The notes: a model not told the origin generated them from the letters alone. Shown: positions 6,012 to 13,300, numbered from the stretch's first letter. The stretch: DNA of 13,300 bases from UBA668 sp031366885 (GCA_031366885.1 JANLPB010000284.1:1-13300), one strand, 5' to 3'. Numbers and translations are program-made.

Positions 6012-6701
6012 TCAGTCGCCGTTCGTCTCGGGTTCGAAGCGGTAGCCGATACCGGGTTCCGTCACGAAATACCGCGGGCGAGCAGGGGTCGGCTCCAATT
6101 TCTTGCGGATGGCTGCCAGGTGAACCCGTAGGTAGTTGGTCTCGTGTTCGTACTGCGGTCCCCACACTTCCTTGAGGAGGTGTCGTTGAGTCACAAGTCG
6201 GCCGGGGTGGCGAGCGAGCACCTCGACGATCGACCACTCAGTCGGCGTCAGGTGGCGTAGTTCGCCGCCCACGGTCGCGGTCTTTTGCGGCAGGTCGAGT
6301 TGAAAAGCGGCGGTGTTGACCACGGGCTCCTCGGGCACCGGCTGGTGCCTGCGCAACGCTGCCCGCAGCCGCGCAAGCACTTCGTTCATCCCGAACGGTT
6401 TGGTGACGTAGTCGTCGGCGCCTGCGTCAAGGGCACGGACCTTGTCCTCCTCGGCGTCGCGAACTGACAGCATGATGATGGGCACTGTGGTCCAGCCACG
6501 CAACCCCTCCACCACCTCGATGCCGTTGATGCCAGGCAGGCCGATGTCCAGCAACACCAGGTCGGGATGGTTCCCTGCTGCGAGGGTGAGTGCTTCCTCG
6601 CCCGTCGCTGCCAGGTCGACCTCGTAGCCGCGGGCGCGCAGGTTCACGCTCAGCGCCTTGCGGATCTGCGGCTCGTCGTCGACCACCAGAATTCGGGTCA
6701 T
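6012..6701 (-). CDS. kdpE: KdpE, OmpR-family response regulator of potassium transport
   Basis: A 229-residue two-domain regulator. The receiver domain (1-120) has the acidic pocket D8/D9, phosphoacceptor D52 in LVLLDIGLPG, the switch residue S79 in MLSVRD, and K101 in VTKPFG. The C-terminal winged helix (about 127-225) has LTPTEWSIVEVLARHPGRLV and the recognition-helix region NYLRVHLAAIRKKLE, ending in the GIGYRF hairpin, all typical of KdpE. The ATG overlaps the kdpD stop by 4 bases (ATGA) and has AAGGGAG a few bases upstream, so sensor and regulator are made together. When phosphorylated by KdpD it should activate the kdp pump genes, here located divergently at 11897 onward; the CGCTAA repeats at 11677-11804 are candidate binding sites. 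Confidence 0.96.
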   Translation of the reverse strand: MTRILVVDDEPQIRKALSVNLRARGYEVDLAATGEEALTLAAGNHPDLVLLDIGLPGINGIEVVEGLRGWTTVPIIMLSVRDAEEDKVRALDAGADDYVTKPFGMNEVLARLRAALRRHQPVPEEPVVNTAAFQLDLPQKTATVGGELRHLTPTEWSIVEVLARHPGRLVTQRHLLKEVWGPQYEHETNYLRVHLAAIRKKLEPTPARPRYFVTEPGIGYRFEPETNGD

Positions 6702-9220
6702 GCGTCTCCCTTCGGTGCCACCGGCAGCGAGATGGTGAACGTACAGCCGCCGCCGGGAGTGTCGTCCACACTCAAGCTGCCGCCGGTCACCTCCACGAAG
6801 CCCTTGGCGATGGCGAGGCCGAGACCGGCGCCCGCATCTGTGGAGCGGTCGCCAAGCCGCTGAAATGGTTGGAACACCCTCTCGCGAGCATCGGGTGCAA
6901 TGCCCGGCCCGCGGTCGATGACACGCACGTCGACACGATCCAGCACGGTCGCGGCTTCAATGCGCACCTCATGGCCGGCGGGCGACCAGGCCAGCGCGTT
7001 GGAGACGAGGTTGGCAAGCGCCCGCTCGAGGAGTGCCGCATCGGTGAGCACGAGCGGCAGCTCGGCGCTGACGTCGACGAACACTCGCTCTGCCGGCACG
7101 GCGAGCACATCGAGAGCAGCGGCGACCACTTCCTCGGTCGCCGTCGGTGCGACCGACACGTGGGTGGCTCCAGCCTGCAAACGGCTCATGTCCAAGAGGT
7201 TGCCGACCACGCGATCGAGGCGATCTGACGATTCGTCGATCGTGCGCAGCAGGCTGGTGCGATCGTCAGCACTGAACCCGACGTCACCCTCCAACAACCC
7301 CGTCACCGATGCCTTGATCGAAGCCAGCGGGGTTCGCAAGTCGTGCGAGACCGCCTGGAGCAGAGCGGTTCGGAGAAGATTCGCCTCCGACAGCGACTCA
7401 ACGGTCGCGGCCTCTCCACGGAGGCGCTTCGCCTCCATCGCGAGCGACAGCTGGTCGCCAAACGCGCGCAGAACCGCAAGGTCGTCGTTGTTGATCTGTC
7501 CGCCGCGCAACACGAGCTGAGTGTCGCCGCTGTCATTCAGCGAGACAGCTGTGCCGCCGAGGGGGTTCGTCGGCGGGTCCACACCTGCCGATGCGGCGAT
7601 GGACCACGAGCCCTGCGTCCGTTGTAAGACTGCGACCGCCTCCAAACCGAAGAGGGTGCGGAGCTGGTCGACGAGGTCGGGCATGGGGTCGGCCGCGGCG
7701 ATGATCGAGCCCGTCGAGCGCGCGAGTGCAGTTGCGTCGGCGCGAGCGCGTAAGGCTTCGCGCGAGCGACTTGAGGCGCGGTCAACAAGCACGCTGACGC
7801 CGATTGCGACGGCAATGAACACGAGCAGCGCGATGAGATTGTCGCGGTCGCCGATTGTGAACGTGTGTGTGGGCTCGGTCAGGTAGTAGTTCGAGAGGAG
7901 CGACGCCCCAACAGAGGCGACCACTCCCGGCCGAAGCCCGCCGATAGCGGCAATCACCATCACCAACGCCAGCTGGAGCAGAAGACTGGTGCTGAGGTTG
8001 ACGTGCGGGTCGAGCGCCACCAGCACGGTCGTCAACACCGGCACGCCGACGAGGCACAGCACCCATGCGATGAGCTCGCGTCGGCGGGGGATAGCACTTC
8101 GGCGGCCCGAGCGGGCGGGCCGTGCGGCGGCGCCATCCGAGACGGACTCGGTGGCGATGATGTGCACGTCGACTGTGGCGAGCGAGCGCTGCAGCTGACT
8201 GGCAACTGAGCCTCGTGCAAACTCGCTGAGACGTGATCGTTGGGTGGCCCCGATGACCACCTGTGTGGCCTGCTCGGCTTGTGCGAACGCGGCTAGCGAG
8301 GCGGCCACCTCGTGACCTACCACCTCGCGGTACGTGCCACCCAACTCGACCAGCAGTGAACGTTGGCGCTCCAGTCCCTCGCCGCTGGTGGAGGACAGGC
8401 CGTCGGGATTGGCAACGTGCACGCCGACGAGGTCGCCATGAAGCCGTCCGGCGATGCGCGCCGCTCGACGAATCAGCTGTTGCCCTCCGGCCGCGCCGGT
8501 GAGGGCGACGACCACGCGTTCGCGAGTTTCCCACGTCGTGGTGATGCCCTGGTCGGTGAGGTAATCCTGGAGGCTGTCTTCGACGCGATCCGCGACCCAC
8601 AGTAGGGCAAGCTCGCGGAGCGCAGCAAGGTTGCCTGGTCGGAAGTAGTTCGCCAGGGCGGCGCCCACTTTCTCGGCCGGGTACACGTTCCCATGCGCCA
8701 TGCGGCGCCGAAGAGCTACGTGCGACAGGTCGACGAGTTCGATCTGGTCGGCCGAGCGCACAAATGCGTCGGGAACCGTCTCGCGTTGGGCGACTCCGGT
8801 GATGCGCATCACCACGTCGTTGAGTGACTCGAGATGCTGGATGTTGACAGTGGAAATGACGTCGATGCCAGCAGCCAACAGCTCCTCGACGTCCTGCCAG
8901 CGCTTTGCGTTGCGCATACCCGGAATGTTCGTGTGCGCCAGCTCATCGACGAGGGCCATTGCCGGGCGGCGAGCGAGAACAGCATCGACGTCCATCTCCG
9001 GAAAGGTGGATTCGCGATGCGGTACCTGAATGCGCGGCACCACTTCGAGGTCACGAATTTGCTGCATCGTCTGCGTCCGGCCGTGGGACTCCACGTACCC
9101 GACAACGACGTCGCCGCCCCGCTCGGCGCGGCGACAACCCTCGCTGAGCATCGCGTAGGTCTTGCCAACGCCGGGCGCCGCGCCGAGATAGATGCGAAGC
9201 ATGCCGCGGGCCATGGTCAC
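6698..9220 (-). CDS. kdpD: KdpD, potassium/turgor sensor histidine kinase
   Basis: An 840-residue sensor, near the family length (E. coli about 890). The N-terminal KdpD domain (8-215) carries the Walker A motif GAAPGVGKT (13-21), VDELAHTN (91-98) and STVNIQHLES (123-132). A universal-stress-protein-like domain follows (about 235-355). Four closely packed membrane segments lie around 383-405, 409-430, 432-447 and 461-480. A GAF-like region (about 500-600) precedes the kinase: H box VSHDLRTPL with H626, N box NLVSNALAW (N737/N741), G1 DRGPGI (769-774) and G2 GAGLGLAIAKG (797-807). In other bacteria the stress-protein domain binds c-di-AMP; the Staphylococcus binding motif is not obvious here. 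GTG 9220 has a CAGG seven bases upstream; ATG 9214 and 9202 are alternatives. It lies 12 bases after the KimA-like gene and overlaps kdpE by 4. Confidence 0.96.
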   Translation of the reverse strand: MTMARGMLRIYLGAAPGVGKTYAMLSEGCRRAERGGDVVVGYVESHGRTQTMQQIRDLEVVPRIQVPHRESTFPEMDVDAVLARRPAMALVDELAHTNIPGMRNAKRWQDVEELLAAGIDVISTVNIQHLESLNDVVMRITGVAQRETVPDAFVRSADQIELVDLSHVALRRRMAHGNVYPAEKVGAALANYFRPGNLAALRELALLWVADRVEDSLQDYLTDQGITTTWETRERVVVALTGAAGGQQLIRRAARIAGRLHGDLVGVHVANPDGLSSTSGEGLERQRSLLVELGGTYREVVGHEVAASLAAFAQAEQATQVVIGATQRSRLSEFARGSVASQLQRSLATVDVHIIATESVSDGAAARPARSGRRSAIPRRRELIAWVLCLVGVPVLTTVLVALDPHVNLSTSLLLQLALVMVIAAIGGLRPGVVASVGASLLSNYYLTEPTHTFTIGDRDNLIALLVFIAVAIGVSVLVDRASSRSREALRARADATALARSTGSIIAAADPMPDLVDQLRTLFGLEAVAVLQRTQGSWSIAASAGVDPPTNPLGGTAVSLNDSGDTQLVLRGGQINNDDLAVLRAFGDQLSLAMEAKRLRGEAATVESLSEANLLRTALLQAVSHDLRTPLASIKASVTGLLEGDVGFSADDRTSLLRTIDESSDRLDRVVGNLLDMSRLQAGATHVSVAPTATEEVVAAALDVLAVPAERVFVDVSAELPLVLTDAALLERALANLVSNALAWSPAGHEVRIEAATVLDRVDVRVIDRGPGIAPDARERVFQPFQRLGDRSTDAGAGLGLAIAKGFVEVTGGSLSVDDTPGGGCTFTISLPVAPKGDA

Positions 9221-9232
9221 AGTCTGGCCTGA

Positions 9233-11644
9233 TCAGTGATGCTCGCCGGGTGCCTCCGGCAGAGAGGGCGTCGAAAGGATTGTGTATGCGGGATTGAGAA
9301 TGGCTGTCATACCGTGGTGGCGTCCGGCGGTGCCCGTCACTGACATGACTGTTCCTGTTCGCACCCCACCGAGCGAGCGTCGCCCGAAGAACACCACAGT
9401 GATGCTGCCGGTCTCGTCGGCCAGGGTGAGTTCAAGGCTCGGCGTCCCACTCCATGGGTGTACTCGTAGAGAGCGTACCCTGCCCGCAACGGTCGAATGC
9501 GACCTTCCGACCATGTGCGCAATGCGGGTACGGTCGGCTGGCAACGCGTCGGAGTCCACGTGTTGCGAAGCTGCTCCAAGGTGCAAGGCAGTAGCTGCCG
9601 GACCGATCTGGCGGACGGTCGAGTCGTCCAAGAAGTTGGTGACATCGGAGTTCCTCGCCCCCACCACGTAGGGCACAAACGTGACGTTGCAATGTCGCAC
9701 ATCGGCGAGCGCGGCGGCAATCGGCGACGACGAGTGGTCGTGCAACATGCCGTGCCAGCGCTTCGTGTACTCGCGCCGCGGGATGAGAACGCTGACCTCA
9801 GTCTGGCGGTCGCCGGTGAGTTCGTGGGCAAGTTCGAGCGCAGCACGCGGGACTCGTCGATCGGGGCACTCGATGATGTCCAGTGGGAACTTGGAGAGCC
9901 CAAGCTTCTGCCACGCCTCGATCAGCTGGTCGGTCTTCCATGCGTCGAGATCAAAGTGGACTGCACGCAAGTCGTCGCCGCCGAGGCTGCGCGCGTATTG
10001 CACTGCACGAGCGGCGGCAGCGTCGAGTTCATCGACCAGCACCACGATTGCATGGCGCCGCATGACCGGCGCTTGCGCAGCAGCCCTCGCATCTCGCTGT
10101 AGCTCCTGGTGTTCGCCCTCGTACGCCTTGTTGAGTCGTACCAATCCAAACACCATGATCGGAACGAGCAGCATGATCACCCAAGCGCCCTCAGTGAACT
10201 TCATGCTGGCGACGATGATCAAGACGATGAACGACAACAGGGCGCCGATCCCATTGATCCAGGCGCCGGACTTCCAGCCCTTTTCCTTGAGACGGAAGTG
10301 GTGCTTGGTCATACCGGCCTGCGACAGGGTGAAGCTGGTGAACACACCGATCGCGTACAGCGGAATCAGGCGACTGACTTCGCCACCTGTGCCGAGCAGC
10401 GTGACGATGGCTGCAACGGACAGAAAGATGATGCCGTTGGAGAACACCAACCGGTGACCGCGCACCATGAACTGTCGGGGCATGAAGTTGTCGCCCGCGT
10501 GGAAACTGGCCAGGCGGGGAAAGTCGGCGAAGCTGGTGTTCGCAGCAAGCACAAGGATCAACATCGTGCCGGCTTGCAGGGCGAAGAACAGAGCGTGCCC
10601 GACGGGGCCGCCACCGAACACCAGCTTGCCCACCTGAGAGATCACTGTCGGCGTGCCGTTTTCATACGGGGTGGCGTGGACCTTCGAGGCCAGGAACGAC
10701 AGGCCAAGGAACATGGTTCCCAGCAGAAGTCCCATGTAGAGGAGGGTGTCGCGCGCGTTTTTCCATGCGGGTGGGCGAAACGCGGGAACGCCGTTGCTAA
10801 TTGCCTCCACGCCGGTCACGGCTGCACCTCCGGAGGCAAAAGCCTTCAGGAAGATCAGGACGCCGGCGCCGTAGAAGAGTGCGTCGGGGTGCAACAGCTT
10901 GGGGTCCTGCGTGAGCATGCCGTCGACGTTGCTCGATTGCACTGGCAAGGAACCGAAGATCTCGCGACCCAACCCGACAACGAGCAGCACGGCCATGATC
11001 GCCACGAAGAAGTAGGTCGGCGCAGCGAACAACTTCCCCGACTCTTTGGTCCCGCGCAGGTTGCCGAATGCGATGAGGCAGACGAAGCCGATCGACGTCC
11101 ACAGCGTGTACGGGGCCATCGCGGGGAACGCCGAGGCAAGTGCCGCGCTACCGGCGGCGGTGCTGACGGCCACAGTGAGGATGTAGTCGGTCAGCAGCGC
11201 GACGCCCGCCACTTGAGCGGGCATGAGGCCGAAGTTGTCGCGGGTGACGATGTAGGCGCCTCCGGCAGACGGATAGGCCTTGATGGTTTGGCGGTACGAG
11301 AGGATGAGGAAGCCGAGCACCACGAGCAGTAGCAGCGTGATCGGAGTGACCAGCGAAAAGGCGGCGAGTCCGACAACCGGGATCAATACGTGGAGGATCT
11401 CCTCCGACGCGTACGCACACGAGGAGATGCAGTCGCTTGCGAAGACGGCCAGTGCCGTCGGCTTGCCGAGAGTCTCGTGTTCCAATCGCTCGCTGTGCAG
11501 CGGCGGCCCGAGCAGCTTTGTCTTGACCCGGTACGAGAACGGTTCGTCGAGCGTCCGACCTCGTTCGCGCGTGGCCGGAGCTGACGGGATTTTTGGCTCG
11601 GCGCGTGTGGGTGAGTCTTCAAGAATTGTCACGTTCTCAGTCAA
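9233..11644 (-). CDS. KimA-like potassium transporter with C-terminal OB-fold domain
   Basis: An APC-superfamily transporter of about 803 residues; numbers here count from the alternative TTG at 11689. The membrane core (about 75-520, roughly 12 segments) resembles Bacillus subtilis KimA, a proton-coupled potassium importer. Residues I recall as potassium ligands there have counterparts: D86 and Y93 (FASDCISSCAYASEE), Y169, T172 and S176 (DYILTVAVS), T292 (VTGVEAISN) and Y445 (LIPLYAIGVF). A cytosolic stress-protein-like domain follows (about 545-675: AIVVLVDELD, VSVLIPRREY). Residues 722-806 form an extra OB-fold-like domain with GRVRSL, LELTLADETGSITVVFFGRR, GTVMSVTG and ILNPAYTIL. Transporter annotations as amino-acid permease would be less specific. 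TTG 11644 is preferred for GGAGGT at 11653-11648, though the spacing is short; GTG 11632 or TTG 11689 are possible. It is first gene of a kimA-kdpD-kdpE operon. Confidence 0.9.
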   Translation of the reverse strand: MTENVTILEDSPTRAEPKIPSAPATRERGRTLDEPFSYRVKTKLLGPPLHSERLEHETLGKPTALAVFASDCISSCAYASEEILHVLIPVVGLAAFSLVTPITLLLLVVLGFLILSYRQTIKAYPSAGGAYIVTRDNFGLMPAQVAGVALLTDYILTVAVSTAAGSAALASAFPAMAPYTLWTSIGFVCLIAFGNLRGTKESGKLFAAPTYFFVAIMAVLLVVGLGREIFGSLPVQSSNVDGMLTQDPKLLHPDALFYGAGVLIFLKAFASGGAAVTGVEAISNGVPAFRPPAWKNARDTLLYMGLLLGTMFLGLSFLASKVHATPYENGTPTVISQVGKLVFGGGPVGHALFFALQAGTMLILVLAANTSFADFPRLASFHAGDNFMPRQFMVRGHRLVFSNGIIFLSVAAIVTLLGTGGEVSRLIPLYAIGVFTSFTLSQAGMTKHHFRLKEKGWKSGAWINGIGALLSFIVLIIVASMKFTEGAWVIMLLVPIMVFGLVRLNKAYEGEHQELQRDARAAAQAPVMRRHAIVVLVDELDAAAARAVQYARSLGGDDLRAVHFDLDAWKTDQLIEAWQKLGLSKFPLDIIECPDRRVPRAALELAHELTGDRQTEVSVLIPRREYTKRWHGMLHDHSSSPIAAALADVRHCNVTFVPYVVGARNSDVTNFLDDSTVRQIGPAATALHLGAASQHVDSDALPADRTRIAHMVGRSHSTVAGRVRSLRVHPWSGTPSLELTLADETGSITVVFFGRRSLGGVRTGTVMSVTGTAGRHHGMTAILNPAYTILSTPSLPEAPGEHH

Positions 11645-11676
11645 CGCACCTCCGGCGTGGCCTGGCGTCAGCGCTC

Positions 11677-11725
11677 CGCTAAGAAGCAAGCGAGACGCGC
11701 TAACAACACGCTAAGACGTAGCGGA
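11677..11725. promoter_or_regulatory. Candidate KdpE operator: CGCTAA repeat array
   Basis: CGCTAAG occurs at 11677-11683, CGCTAAC at 11698-11704 and CGCTAAG at 11709-11715, with TAGCGGA (11719-11725) an exact inverse of TCCGCTA at 11675-11681. The second and third copies form a direct repeat of two 7-base half-sites separated by AACA, an 11-base period as in PhoB/OmpR-type boxes. The array lies immediately upstream of the KimA-like gene start and on the far side of the kdpF promoter region. Assignment to KdpE is inference from family geometry and position. Confidence 0.5.
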
Positions 11726-11764
11726 CGGTCGAAATGTGCGTCGGTGGGCGGTCCGCGGCGGGTG

Positions 11765-11782
11765 TCGCGTGAATCGCGTGAA
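11765..11782. repeat. Perfect 9-base tandem duplication
   Basis: TCGCGTGAA occurs twice head to tail (11765-11773 and 11774-11782) in the kdp control region. It could be a regulator site or a chance duplication; the period of 9 does not match the 11-base period of the CGCTAA repeats. Confidence 0.6.
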
Positions 11783-11796
11783 GCTTCGGCGGCGCA

Positions 11797-11808
11797 CCGC
11801 TAATGCGG
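11797..11808. promoter_or_regulatory. Palindrome containing a further CGCTAA copy
   Basis: CCGC-TAAT-GCGG is a perfect 4+4+4 palindrome and includes another CGCTAA copy (11798-11803), 89 bases from the nearest copy at 11709. It lies about 90 bases before the first rightward gene. Its function is unknown; it may be part of the same regulatory array. Confidence 0.4.
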
Positions 11809-11848
11809 CGTCAAGGTCCTTCAAGTCGGTCGAGTTCAGGGGTACACC

Positions 11849-11866
11849 GGAACTTCTTGAGGTTCC
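11849..11866 (+). other. Short stem-loop in the kdp leader
   Basis: GGAACTT (11849-11855) pairs with AGGTTCC (11860-11866), with one G-T pair, around a 4-base CTTG loop. It lies 31 bases before the first start codon (11897) and 20 bases before its Shine-Dalgarno site, so it could affect mRNA stability or be incidental. There is no T-run, so it is not an evident terminator. Confidence 0.4.
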
Positions 11867-11896
11867 CACACCCCAGGCGACCATTGGAGCAGAAAA

Positions 11897-12013
11897 ATGG
11901 CAGACCTTGTACTCGTCACGGTGATCATTGCGTTCACCGCGCTGTGCGTTGCGTACATCTCGTGGTGCGATCGCATTATTGGCCCGGACGACCCGGAGGT
12001 GGTGACGTCATGA
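11897..12013 (+). CDS. Small single-span membrane protein preceding KdpF
   Basis: A 38-residue protein with an acidic start (MADL), one hydrophobic segment (about residues 4-20, VLVTVIIAFTALCVAY) and a polar tail containing SWCDRIIGPDD. GGAG (11886-11889) lies seven bases before the ATG, and the stop overlaps the kdpF start as ATGA, so it is clearly placed as the first translated gene of the pump operon. I recall similar tiny proteins, one hydrophobic helix followed by a C-(D/E)-(R/K) motif, ahead of kdpF in several phyla, usually unnamed. A role as an extra small subunit or regulator of the KdpFABC pump is inference; it is not KdpF itself, which follows. Confidence 0.75.
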   Translation: MADLVLVTVIIAFTALCVAYISWCDRIIGPDDPEVVTS

Positions 12014-12111
12014 TCGCGGCCGCTTCTTACGACAACTGGATTGCTCTCGGCTTGGCCGTTGCGACCATCGGCTATCTCGTTGCCGTACTCATCTTTCCGG
12101 AGCGGTTCTGA
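12010..12111 (+). CDS. kdpF: KdpF, small subunit of the potassium-transporting ATPase
   Basis: A 33-residue protein with a single membrane segment (about residues 10-29) and the C-terminal FPERF that matches the family ending RPERF. KdpF is a one-helix lipid-like subunit that stabilises the KdpFABC complex. GGAGG (11995-11999) precedes the ATG by ten bases. Its start overlaps the stop of the preceding 38-residue gene by 4 bases, and its stop shares one base with the kdpA ATG, so all three are translationally coupled. Confidence 0.9.
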   Translation: MIAAASYDNWIALGLAVATIGYLVAVLIFPERF

Positions 12112-13300
12112 TGTCGTGGCAGAACAGCGTGCAGTTCGTTGCGCTCGCCGGTCTGCTCGCGGTGACGGTTCCGCGGCTTGGTCGCTACATCGCAGCGGTC
12201 TACGGCGCTCGCAACGATGGCTCGGCCCCTGGTGACCGATTCTTCACCCCGATCGAGCGGGCGATCTACCGCGTGCTTGGCGTCGACCCGAAACGCGAGC
12301 AGCGCTGGAACGTCTACGCCGTATCGCTGGTCGCCTTCAGCCTGGTGTCGATGCTGGTGTTGTACGTCATCCTGAGGACACAGGGGCTCTTGCCCTTCAA
12401 CCCCACCGACCGCAGTGGATTGACGCCCACGGGGGCGTTCAACACGGCCATCAGCTTCGTGACCAATACGAACTGGCAGTGGTACTCGGGTGAGATCTCC
12501 ATCAGCCACTTCACCCAAATGGCTGGCTTGGCGGTACAGAACTTCGTTTCCGCTGCTGCCGGGCTGTCCATCGCGATCGCGCTGATCCGCGGAATCACTC
12601 GCACGGGCTCGCGCAACTTGGGCAACTTCTGGGTCGACCTCACACGCGGCCTGCTGCGGGTGCTGTTGCCGCTGTCGATTGTGGCCGCCGTCGTGCTGAT
12701 GTCGCAGGGTGTCGTGCAGAACCTCAATGGCAACACCGCCGCCGTCACGATCGACTCCAGCTCGCAGCTCGTCGAGCAACAGATCCCCGGCGGGCCAGTC
12801 GCGTCGCAAGAGGCCATCAAGGAACTGGGCACCAACGGCGGTGGCTTCTACAACGCCAACTCGGCGCACCCCTTCGAGAACCCCAACGGGTTGACCAACT
12901 TCTTGCAGATCTTCATGTTGTTGTTGATGCCGCTATCGCTGCTGGTCACCTTTGGCAAGCTGGTGGGGGACAAGCGGCAATCGCGGCTGCTGCTGGCGGT
13001 GATGGCGGCAATCCTCGTTGTGTTCGCCGGCTTCACCGCGCTTGCTGAGCAGAACGGGAATTCGCGCCTCACCGAATTGCAGGTCGACCAGTCGCTCTCC
13101 ACCAGCCAGTCAGGCGGCAACATGGAGGGTAAGGAAGTCCGCTTCGGGGCTGCATCGTGCGGTGTGTTTGCTGCGGCCACCACCGGCACCTCCACCGGTG
13201 CTGTCAACTGCATGCACGATTCGTTCACGCCAATTGGCGGGCTTGCTCCGACGCTGCACATCATGCTTGGCGAGATATCGCCTGGCGGTGTCGGTGTGGG
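12111..13300 (+). CDS. kdpA: KdpA, potassium-binding subunit of the KdpFABC ATPase (C-terminus cut by window edge)
   Basis: The first 396 residues of the potassium channel-like subunit of the high-affinity KdpFABC pump; usual length is about 560. Selectivity-filter loops are recognisable: FNTAISFVTNTNWQWYSGE (first), ELGTNGGGFYNANSAHPFEN (second), and NMEGKEVRFG followed by TTGTSTGAVNCMHDSFTPIG (third). The fourth loop lies beyond the window, which stops soon after GEISPGGVGVG. Several membrane segments alternate with these loops as in the SKT/Trk-like fold. GGAG (12099-12102) lies eight bases before the ATG. kdpB and kdpC are expected immediately to the right. The pump is normally induced by potassium limitation through KdpD/KdpE, both encoded divergently here. 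Confidence 0.97.
   Translation, partial: MSWQNSVQFVALAGLLAVTVPRLGRYIAAVYGARNDGSAPGDRFFTPIERAIYRVLGVDPKREQRWNVYAVSLVAFSLVSMLVLYVILRTQGLLPFNPTDRSGLTPTGAFNTAISFVTNTNWQWYSGEISISHFTQMAGLAVQNFVSAAAGLSIAIALIRGITRTGSRNLGNFWVDLTRGLLRVLLPLSIVAAVVLMSQGVVQNLNGNTAAVTIDSSSQLVEQQIPGGPVASQEAIKELGTNGGGFYNANSAHPFENPNGLTNFLQIFMLLLMPLSLLVTFGKLVGDKRQSRLLLAVMAAILVVFAGFTALAEQNGNSRLTELQVDQSLSTSQSGGNMEGKEVRFGAASCGVFAAATTGTSTGAVNCMHDSFTPIGGLAPTLHIMLGEISPGGVGV

Noticed and set aside
10109..11332. Long plus-strand open frame antisense to the KimA-like gene (407 codons)
   Set aside because: Low-complexity, His/Gln/Arg-rich translation with no domain; the opposite strand encodes a well-conserved transporter.
9233..11644. 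Generic amino-acid permease function
   Set aside because: The residues corresponding to KimA potassium ligands are present, and the gene is in an operon with kdpDE, so potassium is the better substrate guess.
11690..11896. c-di-AMP (ydaO-type) riboswitch in the kdp/kimA control region
   Set aside because: The riboswitch is known for potassium genes, but its conserved GGGGUGAAU-like and other core segments were not found on either strand.
11736..11924. Small open frame of 62 codons upstream of kdpF
   Set aside because: Arg-rich translation with no Shine-Dalgarno site; it overlaps the well-supported 38-residue gene in another frame.
12072..12869. Minus-strand open frame antisense to kdpA (265 codons)
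   Set aside because: The plus strand carries the KdpA selectivity-filter motifs; the antisense product resembles no protein family.

Overview
The window looks like chromosomal DNA of a high-GC actinobacterium. The GC-rich codon use, the GTG and TTG starts, the repeated leaderless promoter pattern (a TANNNT box 6-7 bases before the start codon) and an OB-fold domain of a type I recall from actinobacteria all point that way. Acidimicrobiia is a reasonable but unproven guess. No rRNA, tRNA, CRISPR array, insertion sequence or prophage was seen, and no gap between genes exceeds about 210 bases.

Region 1 (1-5289) is CoA-ester carbon metabolism interrupted by a small block of opposite-strand genes. 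On the minus strand lie a partial CitE-like CoA-ester lyase (2-439), a clear L-malyl-CoA/beta-methylmalyl-CoA lyase (436-1503), and further right a long acyl-CoA dehydrogenase whose N-terminal extension and signature segments fit (2S)-methylsuccinyl-CoA dehydrogenase (3667-5289). Lyase and dehydrogenase together suggest acetyl-CoA assimilation by the ethylmalonyl-CoA pathway, though the other enzymes of that pathway are not in the window. Between them, on the plus strand, are an overlapping HAD-like hydrolase and SAM methyltransferase (1526-2802), a MazEF-type toxin-antitoxin pair (2836-3410) and a small unknown protein (3420-3659).

Region 2 (5363-6001) is a LOG/TIGR00730-family nucleotide phosphoribohydrolase. 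It converges on kdpE across a GC-rich hairpin.

Region 3 (6012-13300) is a potassium locus built around one divergent control region. Leftward run a KimA-like potassium transporter with an unusual C-terminal OB-fold domain, kdpD (sensor kinase) and kdpE (response regulator). Rightward run a 38-residue membrane protein, kdpF and kdpA, which is cut by the window edge. The control region between them carries several CGCTAA repeats. Two of these form a 7+4+7 base direct repeat with an 11-base period, the geometry expected for an OmpR/PhoB-family regulator such as KdpE. KdpD/KdpE would therefore be placed to sense potassium or turgor and to control both a proton-coupled transporter and the high-affinity ATP-driven pump from one point.

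The most unusual items are the transporter/OB-fold fusion, the repeat array in the kdp control region, the small protein ahead of kdpF, and a 22-base divergent intergenic region where two leaderless promoters share overlapping -10 boxes.
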